In this document: positions 1-6,714 of the stretch, one piece after another
Layout of the letters: every line of letters starts with the position of its first letter
Position numbering within the stretch: the stretch's first letter is position 1
From: Bacteroidales bacterium
Lineage (GTDB): Bacteria > Bacteroidota > Bacteroidia > Bacteroidales > JAADGE01
Length of the DNA: 9,238 bases
Direction: 5' to 3'
NCBI GenBank assembly: GCA_026987795.1
Contig: JALSMF010000385.1
Coordinates: forward strand, 1-9,238
Notes under the pieces: generated by a model
Told to the model about the DNA's origin: nothing
Databases searched by the model: none
Seen by the model: only the letters and a program-made list of their open reading frames with translations
Made by a program: the position numbers and the translations under genes

Positions 1-216
1 TGCCGGGTTGTGCATAAAATAAGCGACTACGGCACCGTACAGTGATATAAAAAATATTTCAATCCATCCTGCTCCTGCCCAAAAACGTTCCGCCAAAATC
101 ATTTTCTTTTCAACTTTAAGTTGAACCATTGAAAGGTTTAAGGCTACAAATACAAAAACAGACACAACAAGAATATATTTTGCTCTGTTATCGGTGTAGG
201 ATATGCTCTTCATCAT
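1..216 (-). CDS. N-terminal fragment of a membrane protein, probably 4Fe-4S-binding family
   Basis: The gene runs off the window edge; about 71 codons are visible. Two hydrophobic segments can be seen, at residues 13-31 (YILVVSVFVFVALNLSMV region) and 47-67 (around WIEIFFISLYGAVVAYFM), joined by a charged linker holding LKVEKK and ERFW. The ERFxxGxGWIEIFxxxLY pattern resembles the first membrane segments of Bacteroidota NosR/CcoG-like 4Fe-4S-binding membrane proteins. That is from memory of the family, and no cysteine cluster lies inside the fragment to confirm it. Two ATG codons stand in tandem (216-214 and 213-211) and either could be the start. A near-perfect promoter lies just upstream, giving a leader of only about 12-15 nt, which supports this start. 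The gene has its own promoter after the rplS terminator, so it is an independent transcription unit. Confidence 0.55.
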   Translation of the reverse strand, partial: MMKSISYTDNRAKYILVVSVFVFVALNLSMVQLKVEKKMILAERFWAGAGWIEIFFISLYGAVVAYFMHNPA

Positions 217-234
217 TAAAAAGATTTAAAGATG

Positions 235-265
235 CAAAAATACACAAGCTTAATTCCCGGACAAA
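235..265 (-). promoter_or_regulatory. Bacteroidota-type promoter of the membrane protein gene
   Basis: Read on the minus strand, the -33 element TTTG (262-265) is separated by exactly 19 nt from the -7 element TATTTTTG (235-242). Both match the Bacteroidota housekeeping sigma consensus TTTG-N19-TAnnTTTG. Transcription would begin near 228-229, about a dozen bases before the start codon. Confidence 0.8.
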
Positions 266-286
266 TAAAATAAGCCGTAAAAAAAC

Positions 287-314
287 AAAAAAAAGAGCCT
301 CTTTTCAGAAGCTC
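287..314 (-). terminator. Rho-independent terminator of rplS
   Basis: On the minus strand an 8-bp stem (GAGCTTCT with AGAGGCTC, one G-T wobble) closes a GAAA tetraloop and is followed by eight T residues (287-294). It lies 29 bases after the rplS stop codon and before the next promoter, so it isolates rplS from the downstream membrane protein gene. Confidence 0.88.
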
Positions 315-343
315 CTTCAATTATTTCATTATCAAGCAGAAGA

Positions 344-691
344 TTAAAATCTCTTTTCTTTAATTCTGGCTTTCTTACCTGTTAATTTTCTTAAATAATA
401 AATTCTTGCTCTTCTCACTTTACCTCTTTTATTAACGGTAATTTTATCAATAAAAGGAGAATAAAACGGAAAAATTCTTTCAATACCTATGCCTCCGGTT
501 GTTTTTCTTACGGTAAAAGTTTTTGTAGCACCTTCACCTTTCTTTTGAATAACAATACCTCTGTAATCTTGTATTCTTTCTTTTTCGCCTTCTTTGATTT
601 TGTAACTTACCGTAACGGTATCTCCGGGTCCGAATTCGGGATAATCAATTTCTCTTGCAAATGCACTTTCAGCTACTTTTATTAAATCCAT
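344..691 (-). CDS. rplS: 50S ribosomal protein L19
   Basis: L19 is a protein of the large ribosomal subunit located near the interface with the 30S subunit. The 115-residue length is normal for the family. The diagnostic features are present in order: the N-terminal FGPGDTVTVSYKI strand at about residues 20-33, the RIQDYRGIVIQKKG segment, the TFTVRKTTGGIGIERIFPFYSP core, and the basic C-terminus KRGKVRRARIYYLRKLTGKKARIKE. In many bacteria rplS sits in an rpsP-rimM-trmD-rplS operon. Here it stands alone between its own promoter and terminator, with an unrelated DUF4159 gene upstream. The leader is only about 32 nt and A/T-rich, with no structure that would suggest a ribosomal-protein leader. 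The start ATG at 691 has an A-rich upstream region and no Shine-Dalgarno sequence. Confidence 0.98.
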   Translation of the reverse strand: MDLIKVAESAFAREIDYPEFGPGDTVTVSYKIKEGEKERIQDYRGIVIQKKGEGATKTFTVRKTTGGIGIERIFPFYSPFIDKITVNKRGKVRRARIYYLRKLTGKKARIKEKRF

Positions 692-729
692 TTTATCGTT
701 ATTTTTTTTATTTTCTTAATTTGAGCACG

Positions 730-760
730 CAAAAATATAATAATTTTATTTATCGGCAAT
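730..760 (-). promoter_or_regulatory. Bacteroidota-type promoter of rplS
   Basis: On the minus strand a -33 element ATTG (757-760, one mismatch to TTTG) is followed after 19 nt by TATTTTTG (730-737), a full match to TAnnTTTG. The predicted start of transcription is near 723, about 32 nt before the rplS start codon. Confidence 0.75.
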
Positions 761-794
761 TAAATTGTTTCTTTTTTTACAAAATATTATTTTC

Positions 795-1451
795 TTAATT
801 TGTAAAAACATATTGAATAATATTTGCTCCGGCTTTAAGGGCTTCTGAATGTTTTTCTTCAGTGTCGTGATGTACATCCGTGTCTTCCCAACCGTCCCCT
901 AAATCGCATTCGTAAGTATAAAGCAAAATAAGCCTGTCATCGTCAAAAATTCCGAATGCCTGCGGACGTTTGCCGTCGTGTTTATGAATTTTAGGCAGCC
1001 CGTTCGGAAAGTTATATTTTTGATGAAATACAGGGTGTGAAAAAGGCAATTCTGCAAGCTCTTTATTCGGAAAAAGTTTTTTAATTTCTCGGCGGATAAA
1101 CTCATCCATTCCGTAATTATCATCAATATGTAAAAAACCGCCTCCGAAAAGATATGTTCTTAAATTATTTACTTCTTCTGCAGAAAAAATTACGTTTCCG
1201 TGCCCTGTCATATGAACAAAAGGATAATTAAAAATTTCGGTGCTGCCGACCTCAACCGTTACAGGTTCTTCTCCTATATTTGTATGCAATTTTTTATTGC
1301 AAAATTTTATTAAATTCGGTAAAGATGTCGGGTTTGCATACCAATCTCCGCCTCCGTTATACTTCAGCAGTGCGATTTTGTATGATTCTTGTGTAAAGGC
1401 GGAAGCATTCAGCAGCAGAAACAGTGATATGTAAGTTATTATTTTAAGCAT
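795..1451 (-). CDS. Secreted DUF4159 domain protein
   Basis: This 218-residue protein consists of a signal peptide (residues 1 to about 21, hydrophobic run ITYISLFLLLNASAF, likely cut before or after Q21) followed by one DUF4159 domain. Recognisable family elements are YNGGGDWY (31-38), the FVHMTGHG turn (78-85), GGGFLHIDDNYG (103-114), and a conserved acidic/histidine region late in the protein (ECDLGDGWEDTDVHH). The domain is thought to have a glutamine-amidotransferase-like fold; no enzymatic activity is established and I do not infer one. Some DUF4159 proteins carry additional N-terminal membrane parts, whereas this one is the compact secreted form, so it is predicted to act in the periplasm or outside. 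It follows the porP terminator by only 11 bases and precedes rplS. No clear terminator is visible after its stop, so some readthrough into rplS is possible. Confidence 0.88.
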   Translation of the reverse strand: MLKIITYISLFLLLNASAFTQESYKIALLKYNGGGDWYANPTSLPNLIKFCNKKLHTNIGEEPVTVEVGSTEIFNYPFVHMTGHGNVIFSAEEVNNLRTYLFGGGFLHIDDNYGMDEFIRREIKKLFPNKELAELPFSHPVFHQKYNFPNGLPKIHKHDGKRPQAFGIFDDDRLILLYTYECDLGDGWEDTDVHHDTEEKHSEALKAGANIIQYVFTN

Positions 1452-1462
1452 AATTTTACAAT

Positions 1463-1514
1463 AAAAAAATACCCCGAAAGATAAGTATTTTTAGCTGTCT
1501 TGCGAGGTATTTTT
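1463..1514 (-). terminator. Long hairpin terminator after the cargo/porP unit
   Basis: On the minus strand a 12-bp stem (AAAAATACCTCG with CGGGGTATTTTT, one G-T wobble) is extended inward past a mismatch by four more pairs (AAGA with TCTT), enclosing a 16-nt loop. The 3' side runs into seven T residues. It lies 26 bases after the porP stop. The same loop holds TATCTTTC, a near match to the -7 promoter element, which could serve the DUF4159 gene that starts 11 bases beyond the T-run. Confidence 0.8.
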
Positions 1515-1540
1515 AAAAAATTATTTATTTTTAATTAATC

Positions 1541-2551
1541 TTACTCGTCATAATCTTCTTCGTCATCATCATAACTATTTCTGTCTTTCATATTCATTCT
1601 GAAAAAAAGAGATATTTCATGTGTATTTAAACCGGTTATGGAATTTCCTAAGCCGGAATTAGGTATATCGTAGCTGTAGCCTATACCGAAACCTGAATAT
1701 TCAAAGTTTACCAAACAGGCTATTGCATCATCTTGTCTGTACCATCCCCCTAATGTAAGCTTTCCGTAACTTGAAAAGGCAAAATCTACATAAAGGCCGG
1801 CAGAGGTTTCGTATGCACCGCCTTGTGTCGTTACAATAACATTAGGTGTAAAATCGACTTTATTTTCTCCGAATATTTTAATTCCTCCTAAGTATGAAAA
1901 GCGTCTTTCCAGAACTCCTGTTTCATCAGTGAAAGACTCTTTAGGCATTGTCAGGTGATAACCGGAAACACCTAAATATCCGTTTAGTTTAGATTCTGCT
2001 CTGGAAAGGCTGCTGTGCCATAAAATTCCGAAACCTACATCAGGATATGATTTTTTGTCGTACAGTACAGTTTCGTTTGTAGGGTTTGAAGGGCTGTAAG
2101 AACCGAGAACATACTGGTCGTCAAAAGTCAGGCTGCCTATATCAAGAGATTTTTGTATATATCCGCCTGTTACCGAAAAACTGAGGTTATTTGATTCAGA
2201 TATTTTGAGTGAATATCCGATTGCGGCAGAAACATAAAAATTTTGATATGCTCCTACGTTTTCCATTACTGCATTTAAACCGAAGTCCATTTTATTCTCA
2301 CCACCTCCTAAGAATACAGGATATAAGCCTGTAAAACTGCTGGTTGTAAAATCTCCTCCGGTTAGTCCGGCCCATTGAATTCTGTGGTTCAAAATAACTT
2401 TCAAATCATTATTCATTCCGCCTAAAGCCGGATTTAGAGTTAAAGGATTTGAAAACGGTTGTGAATATCTCACATCTTGTGCATATATATCGGTTGTAAG
2501 CATAACGACAATTGCTGTCATTAGTACTGTTATTTTATATATTTTTTTCAT
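1541..2551 (-). CDS. PorP/SprF family type IX secretion system outer-membrane protein
   Basis: PorP/SprF proteins are predicted beta-barrels of the outer membrane that work with the T9SS; SprF of Flavobacterium johnsoniae is needed to export or attach one specific type B cargo, SprB. This 336-residue protein has a signal peptide (residues 1 to about 24, ending DIYA before Q25). It then shows the family start QDVRYSQPFSNPLTLNPALGG, where the asparagine-proline-alanine motif is characteristic, and repeated amphipathic strands rich in G, F and Y up to about residue 320 (HEISLFFRMNM looks like the closing strand). The gene begins 22 bases after the type B cargo gene and no promoter is visible between them, so they are probably co-transcribed and functionally paired. 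An oddity is the C-terminus beyond the last strand: eight of the final ten residues are D or E. The Bacteroidota genome should hold the core T9SS genes elsewhere. Confidence 0.93.
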   Translation of the reverse strand: MKKIYKITVLMTAIVVMLTTDIYAQDVRYSQPFSNPLTLNPALGGMNNDLKVILNHRIQWAGLTGGDFTTSSFTGLYPVFLGGGENKMDFGLNAVMENVGAYQNFYVSAAIGYSLKISESNNLSFSVTGGYIQKSLDIGSLTFDDQYVLGSYSPSNPTNETVLYDKKSYPDVGFGILWHSSLSRAESKLNGYLGVSGYHLTMPKESFTDETGVLERRFSYLGGIKIFGENKVDFTPNVIVTTQGGAYETSAGLYVDFAFSSYGKLTLGGWYRQDDAIACLVNFEYSGFGIGYSYDIPNSGLGNSITGLNTHEISLFFRMNMKDRNSYDDDEEDYDE

Positions 2552-2573
2552 TGTTCTTGAATTTTTAGATTTA

Positions 2574-4118
2574 TTACCTGATTAAATTTACAACTCCGTT
2601 AATATTAACTTCGGTTCCGTCTGTTTGAGTTCCTGTTATAACATAAACATATGCTCCTGCGGGCATAATTTCATTTGTAACTTGTTTTTTTCCGTCCCAG
2701 CCTATATTAATGTCTGAAGAGTAAAAAACCAAATGTCCCCAACGGTCAAAAATTTTAAACTCAAAATTTTCCATGCCTTCTCCTCTTACAAATAAGACAT
2801 CATTTTTTCCGTTATCATCCGGGGTAAAAGCATTGGGTATCCATAATGACGGAGTTAAAACCGTAATCGTAATATCATCTGTATTTTTACAACCGTATAT
2901 ATCAGTAACTTCTACAGTATATTCAGTAGTTTCTTCCGGGCTTGCAACAGGGTTAAAAACACCGGGATTGTCTAAGCCGTAGAAAGGAGACCATTCATAT
3001 TGAACTCCTCCTGTTGCCGTAAGCTGAACGCTTGCCCCTGTCGTTATTGTATCATCAATACCTGCATTAGCATCCGGTAAGGGATAAACAATGACTTCAA
3101 CATTATCGTATACTGTATCACATCCGTGACCGTTCACTGCAAGTGTATAGATTGTCGTTGTATCCGGACTTGCAATCGGAGCCGGTGATGCCGGGTCGTC
3201 TAAACCGTCAGCAGGCATCCAACTGTATGATTGACCTTCTATTAAAGCAGAGCCGATTTGAACAAAATCTCCGACACAAATTGCAGCATCTTCTCCGGCA
3301 TCGGCAAATAAAGGATCCAGCATAGATACAGTAACTGAATCTGAGTTCTGACAACCGTTACCGTCAACAACTGTTACCGTATATTTAGTAATTGATGCTA
3401 TCGGTGAAGCAACCGGGTCGGATACGGCGGGATCACTTAAAGTATTTGACGGGAACCAGCTGTATGAATAACCGGCAACCGAACTGCTTCCTATCTGTAC
3501 ACTTCTGTCGGCACAAATAGTTGTATCTTTTCCTGCATTTGCCGCAGGCAAATTGTTTATGTCAATATTTTGCGTTACGGTAAATTCACATATCCCGTTT
3601 GACATTATCAGGGTAACAGTTTTAGTTCCCCCTGTTGAGTATACTATATTCTGCGGATTTTCTAAAAATGAAGTTGCCGGATATGCATCTTTTCCGAAAT
3701 CCCATTGATAAGATAAACCTGCATCTCCCGTATAAGTAAAATCAATACCTGTTCCGGCACATTGAGGTGCGGTTGAAGTAAAAGAAACATTCGGTTCTGC
3801 TGCAACATCAATACCGCGATTACGAATATCGCACAAACTTCCGTTATCGTACAAATATAAAGTTACTGTTTTTTGTCCGGGTGTTGTATATTTTACCGGA
3901 GGAGGGTTTACGGCTGTTGAGGTTGCCGGAACTGCTCCGGAACCGAAATCCCAAAAGAAAGTAATGGTATTTCCGTAATCGGATATGTTATAAAAATATA
4001 CATACGAATTAACACAGGTAGGATCCTGGCTTTCCTTAAAATCAGCATTACACTGAGATAATGCATACTGATAGCTCATTGTAAAAAAGAGCAACAAAAA
4101 AGTAATTTTTTTTACCAT
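2574..4118 (-). CDS. Secreted PKD/Ig-like repeat protein with T9SS type B (gliding motility-associated) C-terminal domain
   Basis: This 514-residue protein is a predicted T9SS cargo exposed on or released from the cell surface. A signal peptide (residues 1-21, cut after ALS) leads into two PKD-like domains at about 24-105 and 108-188, each with the WDFG motif (56-59 and 139-142). Three Ig-like repeats follow, at about 190-268, 269-345 and 347-422. They share NAGxD near their start, SYxWxPxxxLxDP, VASPxxTTxYTVxV and a terminal GC. The last 90 residues (425-514) are the gliding motility-associated C-terminal domain: LWIPNAFTPDDNGKND, FKIFDRWGHLVF, GWDGK, MPAGAYVYVI and the ending NINGVVNLIR. 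This is the type B sorting signal. Repeats 1 and 2 each hold a cysteine pair (C202/C256, C281/C333), whereas repeat 3 keeps only C410. For a protein of this class it is short. No catalytic domain is visible, so adhesion or a structural role is more likely than enzymatic action. It heads a two-gene unit with the PorP/SprF gene. Confidence 0.92.
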   Translation of the reverse strand: MVKKITFLLLFFTMSYQYALSQCNADFKESQDPTCVNSYVYFYNISDYGNTITFFWDFGSGAVPATSTAVNPPPVKYTTPGQKTVTLYLYDNGSLCDIRNRGIDVAAEPNVSFTSTAPQCAGTGIDFTYTGDAGLSYQWDFGKDAYPATSFLENPQNIVYSTGGTKTVTLIMSNGICEFTVTQNIDINNLPAANAGKDTTICADRSVQIGSSSVAGYSYSWFPSNTLSDPAVSDPVASPIASITKYTVTVVDGNGCQNSDSVTVSMLDPLFADAGEDAAICVGDFVQIGSALIEGQSYSWMPADGLDDPASPAPIASPDTTTIYTLAVNGHGCDTVYDNVEVIVYPLPDANAGIDDTITTGASVQLTATGGVQYEWSPFYGLDNPGVFNPVASPEETTEYTVEVTDIYGCKNTDDITITVLTPSLWIPNAFTPDDNGKNDVLFVRGEGMENFEFKIFDRWGHLVFYSSDINIGWDGKKQVTNEIMPAGAYVYVITGTQTDGTEVNINGVVNLIR

Positions 4119-4267
4119 AGTTTTAATTTTTTAAATGAATAAATAAAAGAAGTGAGAATAGTCCGAATAGCCTTGTGAAATTTTAAAAAACTAATGAACT
4201 TATACTGTATGACGATATAAAATTGTATATGGTTGCAATAAAGTTAAAAATATTTTTCGTAAAGAAG

Positions 4268-4972
4268 TTATGAATTAATAAAATCAATAATCTGACAGGC
4301 AACTATTCCTGCAGTTTCGGTACGTAAGCGTGATTCTGATACGGAAATTTCTTTGAAGCCCTGCAATAAAGCTTGCTGTATTTCATTTTTTGAAAAATCT
4401 CCTTCAGGACCAATCAATATTAATACATCTTTTCCTTTTTTATAAATTTCTTTTATATGCCTTTTTGTGTCTGAATTATAACAGTGTGCAATATATTTTT
4501 CTCCGTTGAAATTTGTTTTTATCAGCTCATCAAAACTTATTATCTCATATAAGTCCGGTTTGAAAAATGCTTTTGATTGTTTTGTTGCCGAAATAATAAC
4601 TTTTTCTATACGCTCTGTTTTGAGTGTTTTCCTTTCGGAATATCGGCTTGTAAAGGGAATAATTGCATCTGTTCCTATTTCCGCAGCTTTTTCCGAAAAG
4701 AATTCAAAACGACTTATGTTTTTTGTGGGAGCAATTGCTATATGCAGTTTGAAATTTTTTCTGCTCTTTTTTTGTTGAACATTAATTATTTTTACAGAAC
4801 ATTTTTTCGGATGGTTGTCTGTTATCTCTGCCGTGTATTGTTTTCCTTTTCCGTCAATAAGCAAAACTTTATCGCCGATATTAAGTCGCAGAACTTTTAT
4901 ACAATGTTTTGATTCCGACTCGGAAAGTGTAAGAAAATTACTTTTGATATCAGGAGTATAAAAAGTGTGCAT
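4268..4972 (-). CDS. rsmE: 16S rRNA (uracil-1498-N3)-methyltransferase
   Basis: RsmE methylates N3 of U1498 in 16S rRNA within the 30S subunit, using S-adenosylmethionine. The protein has the normal length (234 residues). The N-terminal PUA-like RNA-binding part includes SESESKHCIKVLRLNIGDKV. The SPOUT methyltransferase part shows APTKNISRFEFFSEKAAEIG, the ATKQS segment, LIGPEGDFSKNEI (GPEGDF at 188-193) and the knot-forming SESRLRTETAGIVACQII (RLRTETA at 215-221), which bind the cofactor. It is separated from the Crp/Fnr gene by 222 bases and from the T9SS cargo gene by 149 bases, so it is probably a single-gene unit. No strong terminator is visible after its stop, where only an AT-rich inverted repeat is seen. 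Confidence 0.96.
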   Translation of the reverse strand: MHTFYTPDIKSNFLTLSESESKHCIKVLRLNIGDKVLLIDGKGKQYTAEITDNHPKKCSVKIINVQQKKSRKNFKLHIAIAPTKNISRFEFFSEKAAEIGTDAIIPFTSRYSERKTLKTERIEKVIISATKQSKAFFKPDLYEIISFDELIKTNFNGEKYIAHCYNSDTKRHIKEIYKKGKDVLILIGPEGDFSKNEIQQALLQGFKEISVSESRLRTETAGIVACQIIDFINS

Positions 4973-5015
4973 ATAATTATTTTTTAATAAAAAACACTGT
5001 TTTATTTGATATGTA

Positions 5016-5046
5016 AGAAGCCGCTCGAAAAATATGAACGGCTTTT
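5016..5046 (-). other. Hairpin in the gap upstream of rsmE
   Basis: AAGCCGTTC pairs with GAGCGGCTT (minus strand, 9 bp with one G-T wobble) around a 9-nt loop, and two further pairs are possible at the base. It is the only GC-rich structure in the 222-base gap between crp/fnr (stop 5195) and rsmE (start 4972). On the minus strand it is followed by CTTACA rather than a T-run, and on the plus strand by only four T residues. It could be a weak terminator of the Crp/Fnr unit or a leader structure of rsmE. The rest of the gap is AT-rich with no gene. Confidence 0.5.
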
Positions 5047-5078
5047 GAATTAATTATAAAAATTATATTATGCTTGCA

Positions 5079-5086
5079 CAAATTTA
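5079..5086 (-). promoter_or_regulatory. Possible -7 promoter element of rsmE
   Basis: TAAATTTG on the minus strand fully matches TAnnTTTG, but the position 19 nt upstream reads ATAT rather than TTTG. If used, it would give a leader of about 100 nt carrying the hairpin at 5016-5046. This is a weak call. Confidence 0.3.
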
Positions 5087-5194
5087 TGTTCATTATGTAT
5101 AAAAAATATGAGTAAAATTACCTAAAAATTAAAAAACTTTATAAACAGGTGTTTTTACGATTTTAAATTTTCCGAAATATCCGGATTAATTTCT

Positions 5195-5827
5195 TCATTT
5201 TAAAATTTTAATATAACCTTTTCTTTGCTCTATTCGTCCTCCTGTTTCCAGCTTTTTGAGTATGCGGCTTACAACTTCTCTTGCAGTTCCGAGTTCTTCC
5301 GCAATTATCTTATGCGTTACCTGAATTTCAGTCAAACCTGAAACTTCAGATTTGTTCAGCAGGTAATCATAGATACGAGAATCCAATTTTTTAAATAAAA
5401 CCTGGTTTAATGTTTCTATAAGTTCACTATACTTGTTGTCGTAAAGGTTGTAAAACATTCTGTTAAATGTTTCATAATTTTTTACCCACTTTTTTACAAA
5501 ATCTGCAGAACACATCATAATAACAGAGTCTTGCCCTGCTAAGGCAAAAATTTTACTCGGCGTATTATTTAAAACTGCCGATAATGACATAATACAGCTT
5601 TCTTTAGGTTTTATATAGTATAATAAGAATTCTTTATCTTCATATTGAGTATAGACCTTAACGACACCGTCAATAACAACAGGCAGCATCTTTATATATT
5701 GCCCGAAACGTATAACTTCCGTCCCTTCGGATATTTCTTTTATTATTCCTGATAACAGCATTTCTTCCAGTATTTCTTTTTCGAAATCAGGAAATTTTTG
5801 CTTTAGAAAGCTTAGGTTAATATCCAT
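5195..5827 (-). CDS. Crp/Fnr family transcriptional regulator
   Basis: This is a 210-residue cytoplasmic DNA-binding regulator. Residues of about 10-130 form a cyclic-nucleotide-binding-type beta-roll (RFGQYIKMLPVVIDGVVKVYTQ, FLLYYIKPKESCIMSLSAVL), and about 145-210 form a winged helix-turn-helix. The recognition region is ITHKIIAEELGTAREVVSRILKKLE, following VTHKI (172-195), which is typical of Bacteroidota members. The phosphate-binding-cassette residues of true cAMP receptors are not apparent, and there is no N-terminal cysteine cluster as in FNR, so the signal it senses is unknown. The gene starts 14 bases after the TraB/GumN stop and probably shares its transcript. It could control that cluster or act globally. 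After its stop only a poor inverted repeat around 5170-5190 is seen. Confidence 0.92.
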   Translation of the reverse strand: MDINLSFLKQKFPDFEKEILEEMLLSGIIKEISEGTEVIRFGQYIKMLPVVIDGVVKVYTQYEDKEFLLYYIKPKESCIMSLSAVLNNTPSKIFALAGQDSVIMMCSADFVKKWVKNYETFNRMFYNLYDNKYSELIETLNQVLFKKLDSRIYDYLLNKSEVSGLTEIQVTHKIIAEELGTAREVVSRILKKLETGGRIEQRKGYIKILK

Positions 5828-5841
5828 AATACAGTGTTTTT

Positions 5842-6714
5842 TCAGTTTGTTTTTACGGGTTTCAATTCGTAACCTTTTTCTTTCAGTAAATTTAAAATAC
5901 CGTTGTCTCCGGCAAGATGTCCTGCTCCTACTGCAATAAATACGGATGTTTCCGTTACTAATTTTTCAATTTTGGAAATCCAGTCTCTGTTTCTGTCAGA
6001 TAAAAATTTGTCTCCGAGTTTTGCCGTAGAATCGTCTGCATCAATTAGTTCTTTCAGCTTATTCAAATCTTGTCTTTTATATACTTCAACCATTTCGTTA
6101 TAAGTCTCTGACGGATTTCCGGAAAATTCTCCGTCAAAGAGCATTTTTATTTGGTCTTCTATGCTTATATTGTTTACTAAATCCATTTGAAACTGCAGTG
6201 TTTCTAAACCCGAGATTTTCATTCGATTTTTCTTTGCCTGTTTATTTAATTCTTGTTCATATGTTTTTGTTTTGCCGACTAACTCGCTTATTATCAAAGA
6301 TGAGCCAAATAAAGGTTTAATTTTTAATATTTTGTTATAAGTTGATTTGCTTATTTTTAAAGTATCTGTCAGGTAGTTTTTGAATCTTGCAGAATCTTTT
6401 TTCGACATATAATCGTAAAGAGTTTTTCCTGCCGGTAACATCATTTGTTTAGCTGCATTTATTTGTTCAGTTAAAGAAAGGTTTATGTCTATTTCGAGAA
6501 CTAATTTTTCACAGGTATTAAATTTCTCTTTCATTACATCAGTAAAAAAATAATCGTCTTTAGGGATTAAGTGGATAGTTCCGAAGATATATGAAGGCTT
6601 TTCGATACCGTTTCCGGAAATTTCCCATAATAATGAATTTTCGGTTGTATCTTTTTGTGCCTGTAATGTGGTTGTAAAAAGTATAAGTGATAAAAAAAGT
6701 ATTATTTTTTTCAT
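5842..6714 (-). CDS. TraB/GumN family protein, secreted
   Basis: This 290-residue protein has a signal peptide (residues 1-19, ending LQA) and a single TraB/GumN domain, relatives of which include the animal Tiki metalloproteases. The two defining GxxH motifs are present: GTIH at 45-48 and GAGH at 263-266. Also present are the ISGLET segment and the C-terminal FLSDRNRDWISKIEKL and VFIAVGAGHLAGDNGILNLLKEKGY. The intact GxxH pair is consistent with a metal-dependent peptidase site, but activity of bacterial members is largely unproven. The protein is predicted to be periplasmic or extracellular. Its ATG overlaps the glycosyltransferase stop in the four-base sequence ATGA (6711-6714), implying translational coupling. 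GumN was named from the Xanthomonas xanthan cluster, so pairing with a glycosyltransferase is suggestive, though not proof, of a role in envelope polysaccharide. Confidence 0.92.
   Translation of the reverse strand: MKKIILFLSLILFTTTLQAQKDTTENSLLWEISGNGIEKPSYIFGTIHLIPKDDYFFTDVMKEKFNTCEKLVLEIDINLSLTEQINAAKQMMLPAGKTLYDYMSKKDSARFKNYLTDTLKISKSTYNKILKIKPLFGSSLIISELVGKTKTYEQELNKQAKKNRMKISGLETLQFQMDLVNNISIEDQIKMLFDGEFSGNPSETYNEMVEVYKRQDLNKLKELIDADDSTAKLGDKFLSDRNRDWISKIEKLVTETSVFIAVGAGHLAGDNGILNLLKEKGYELKPVKTN

Noticed and set aside
129..347. Open frame on the plus strand over the membrane protein start and the rplS terminator
   Set aside because: Lysine-rich low-complexity translation, overlaps a promoter, a terminator and a better gene on the other strand.
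692..729. Ribosomal-protein autoregulatory leader before rplS
   Set aside because: The predicted leader is about 32 nt of A-rich sequence with no stem; L19 leaders known from Flavobacteria need more space.
4119..4267. Promoter or terminator in the gap between rsmE and the T9SS cargo gene
   Set aside because: No TAnnTTTG with a TTTG 19 nt upstream could be placed, and the only inverted repeat is AAAAATATTTTT; the gap appears AT-rich without a recognisable signal.
4506..4912. Two overlapping plus-strand open frames across rsmE
   Set aside because: They lie antisense to a clear rsmE with all family motifs; their translations are phenylalanine-rich shadows of an AT-rich gene.
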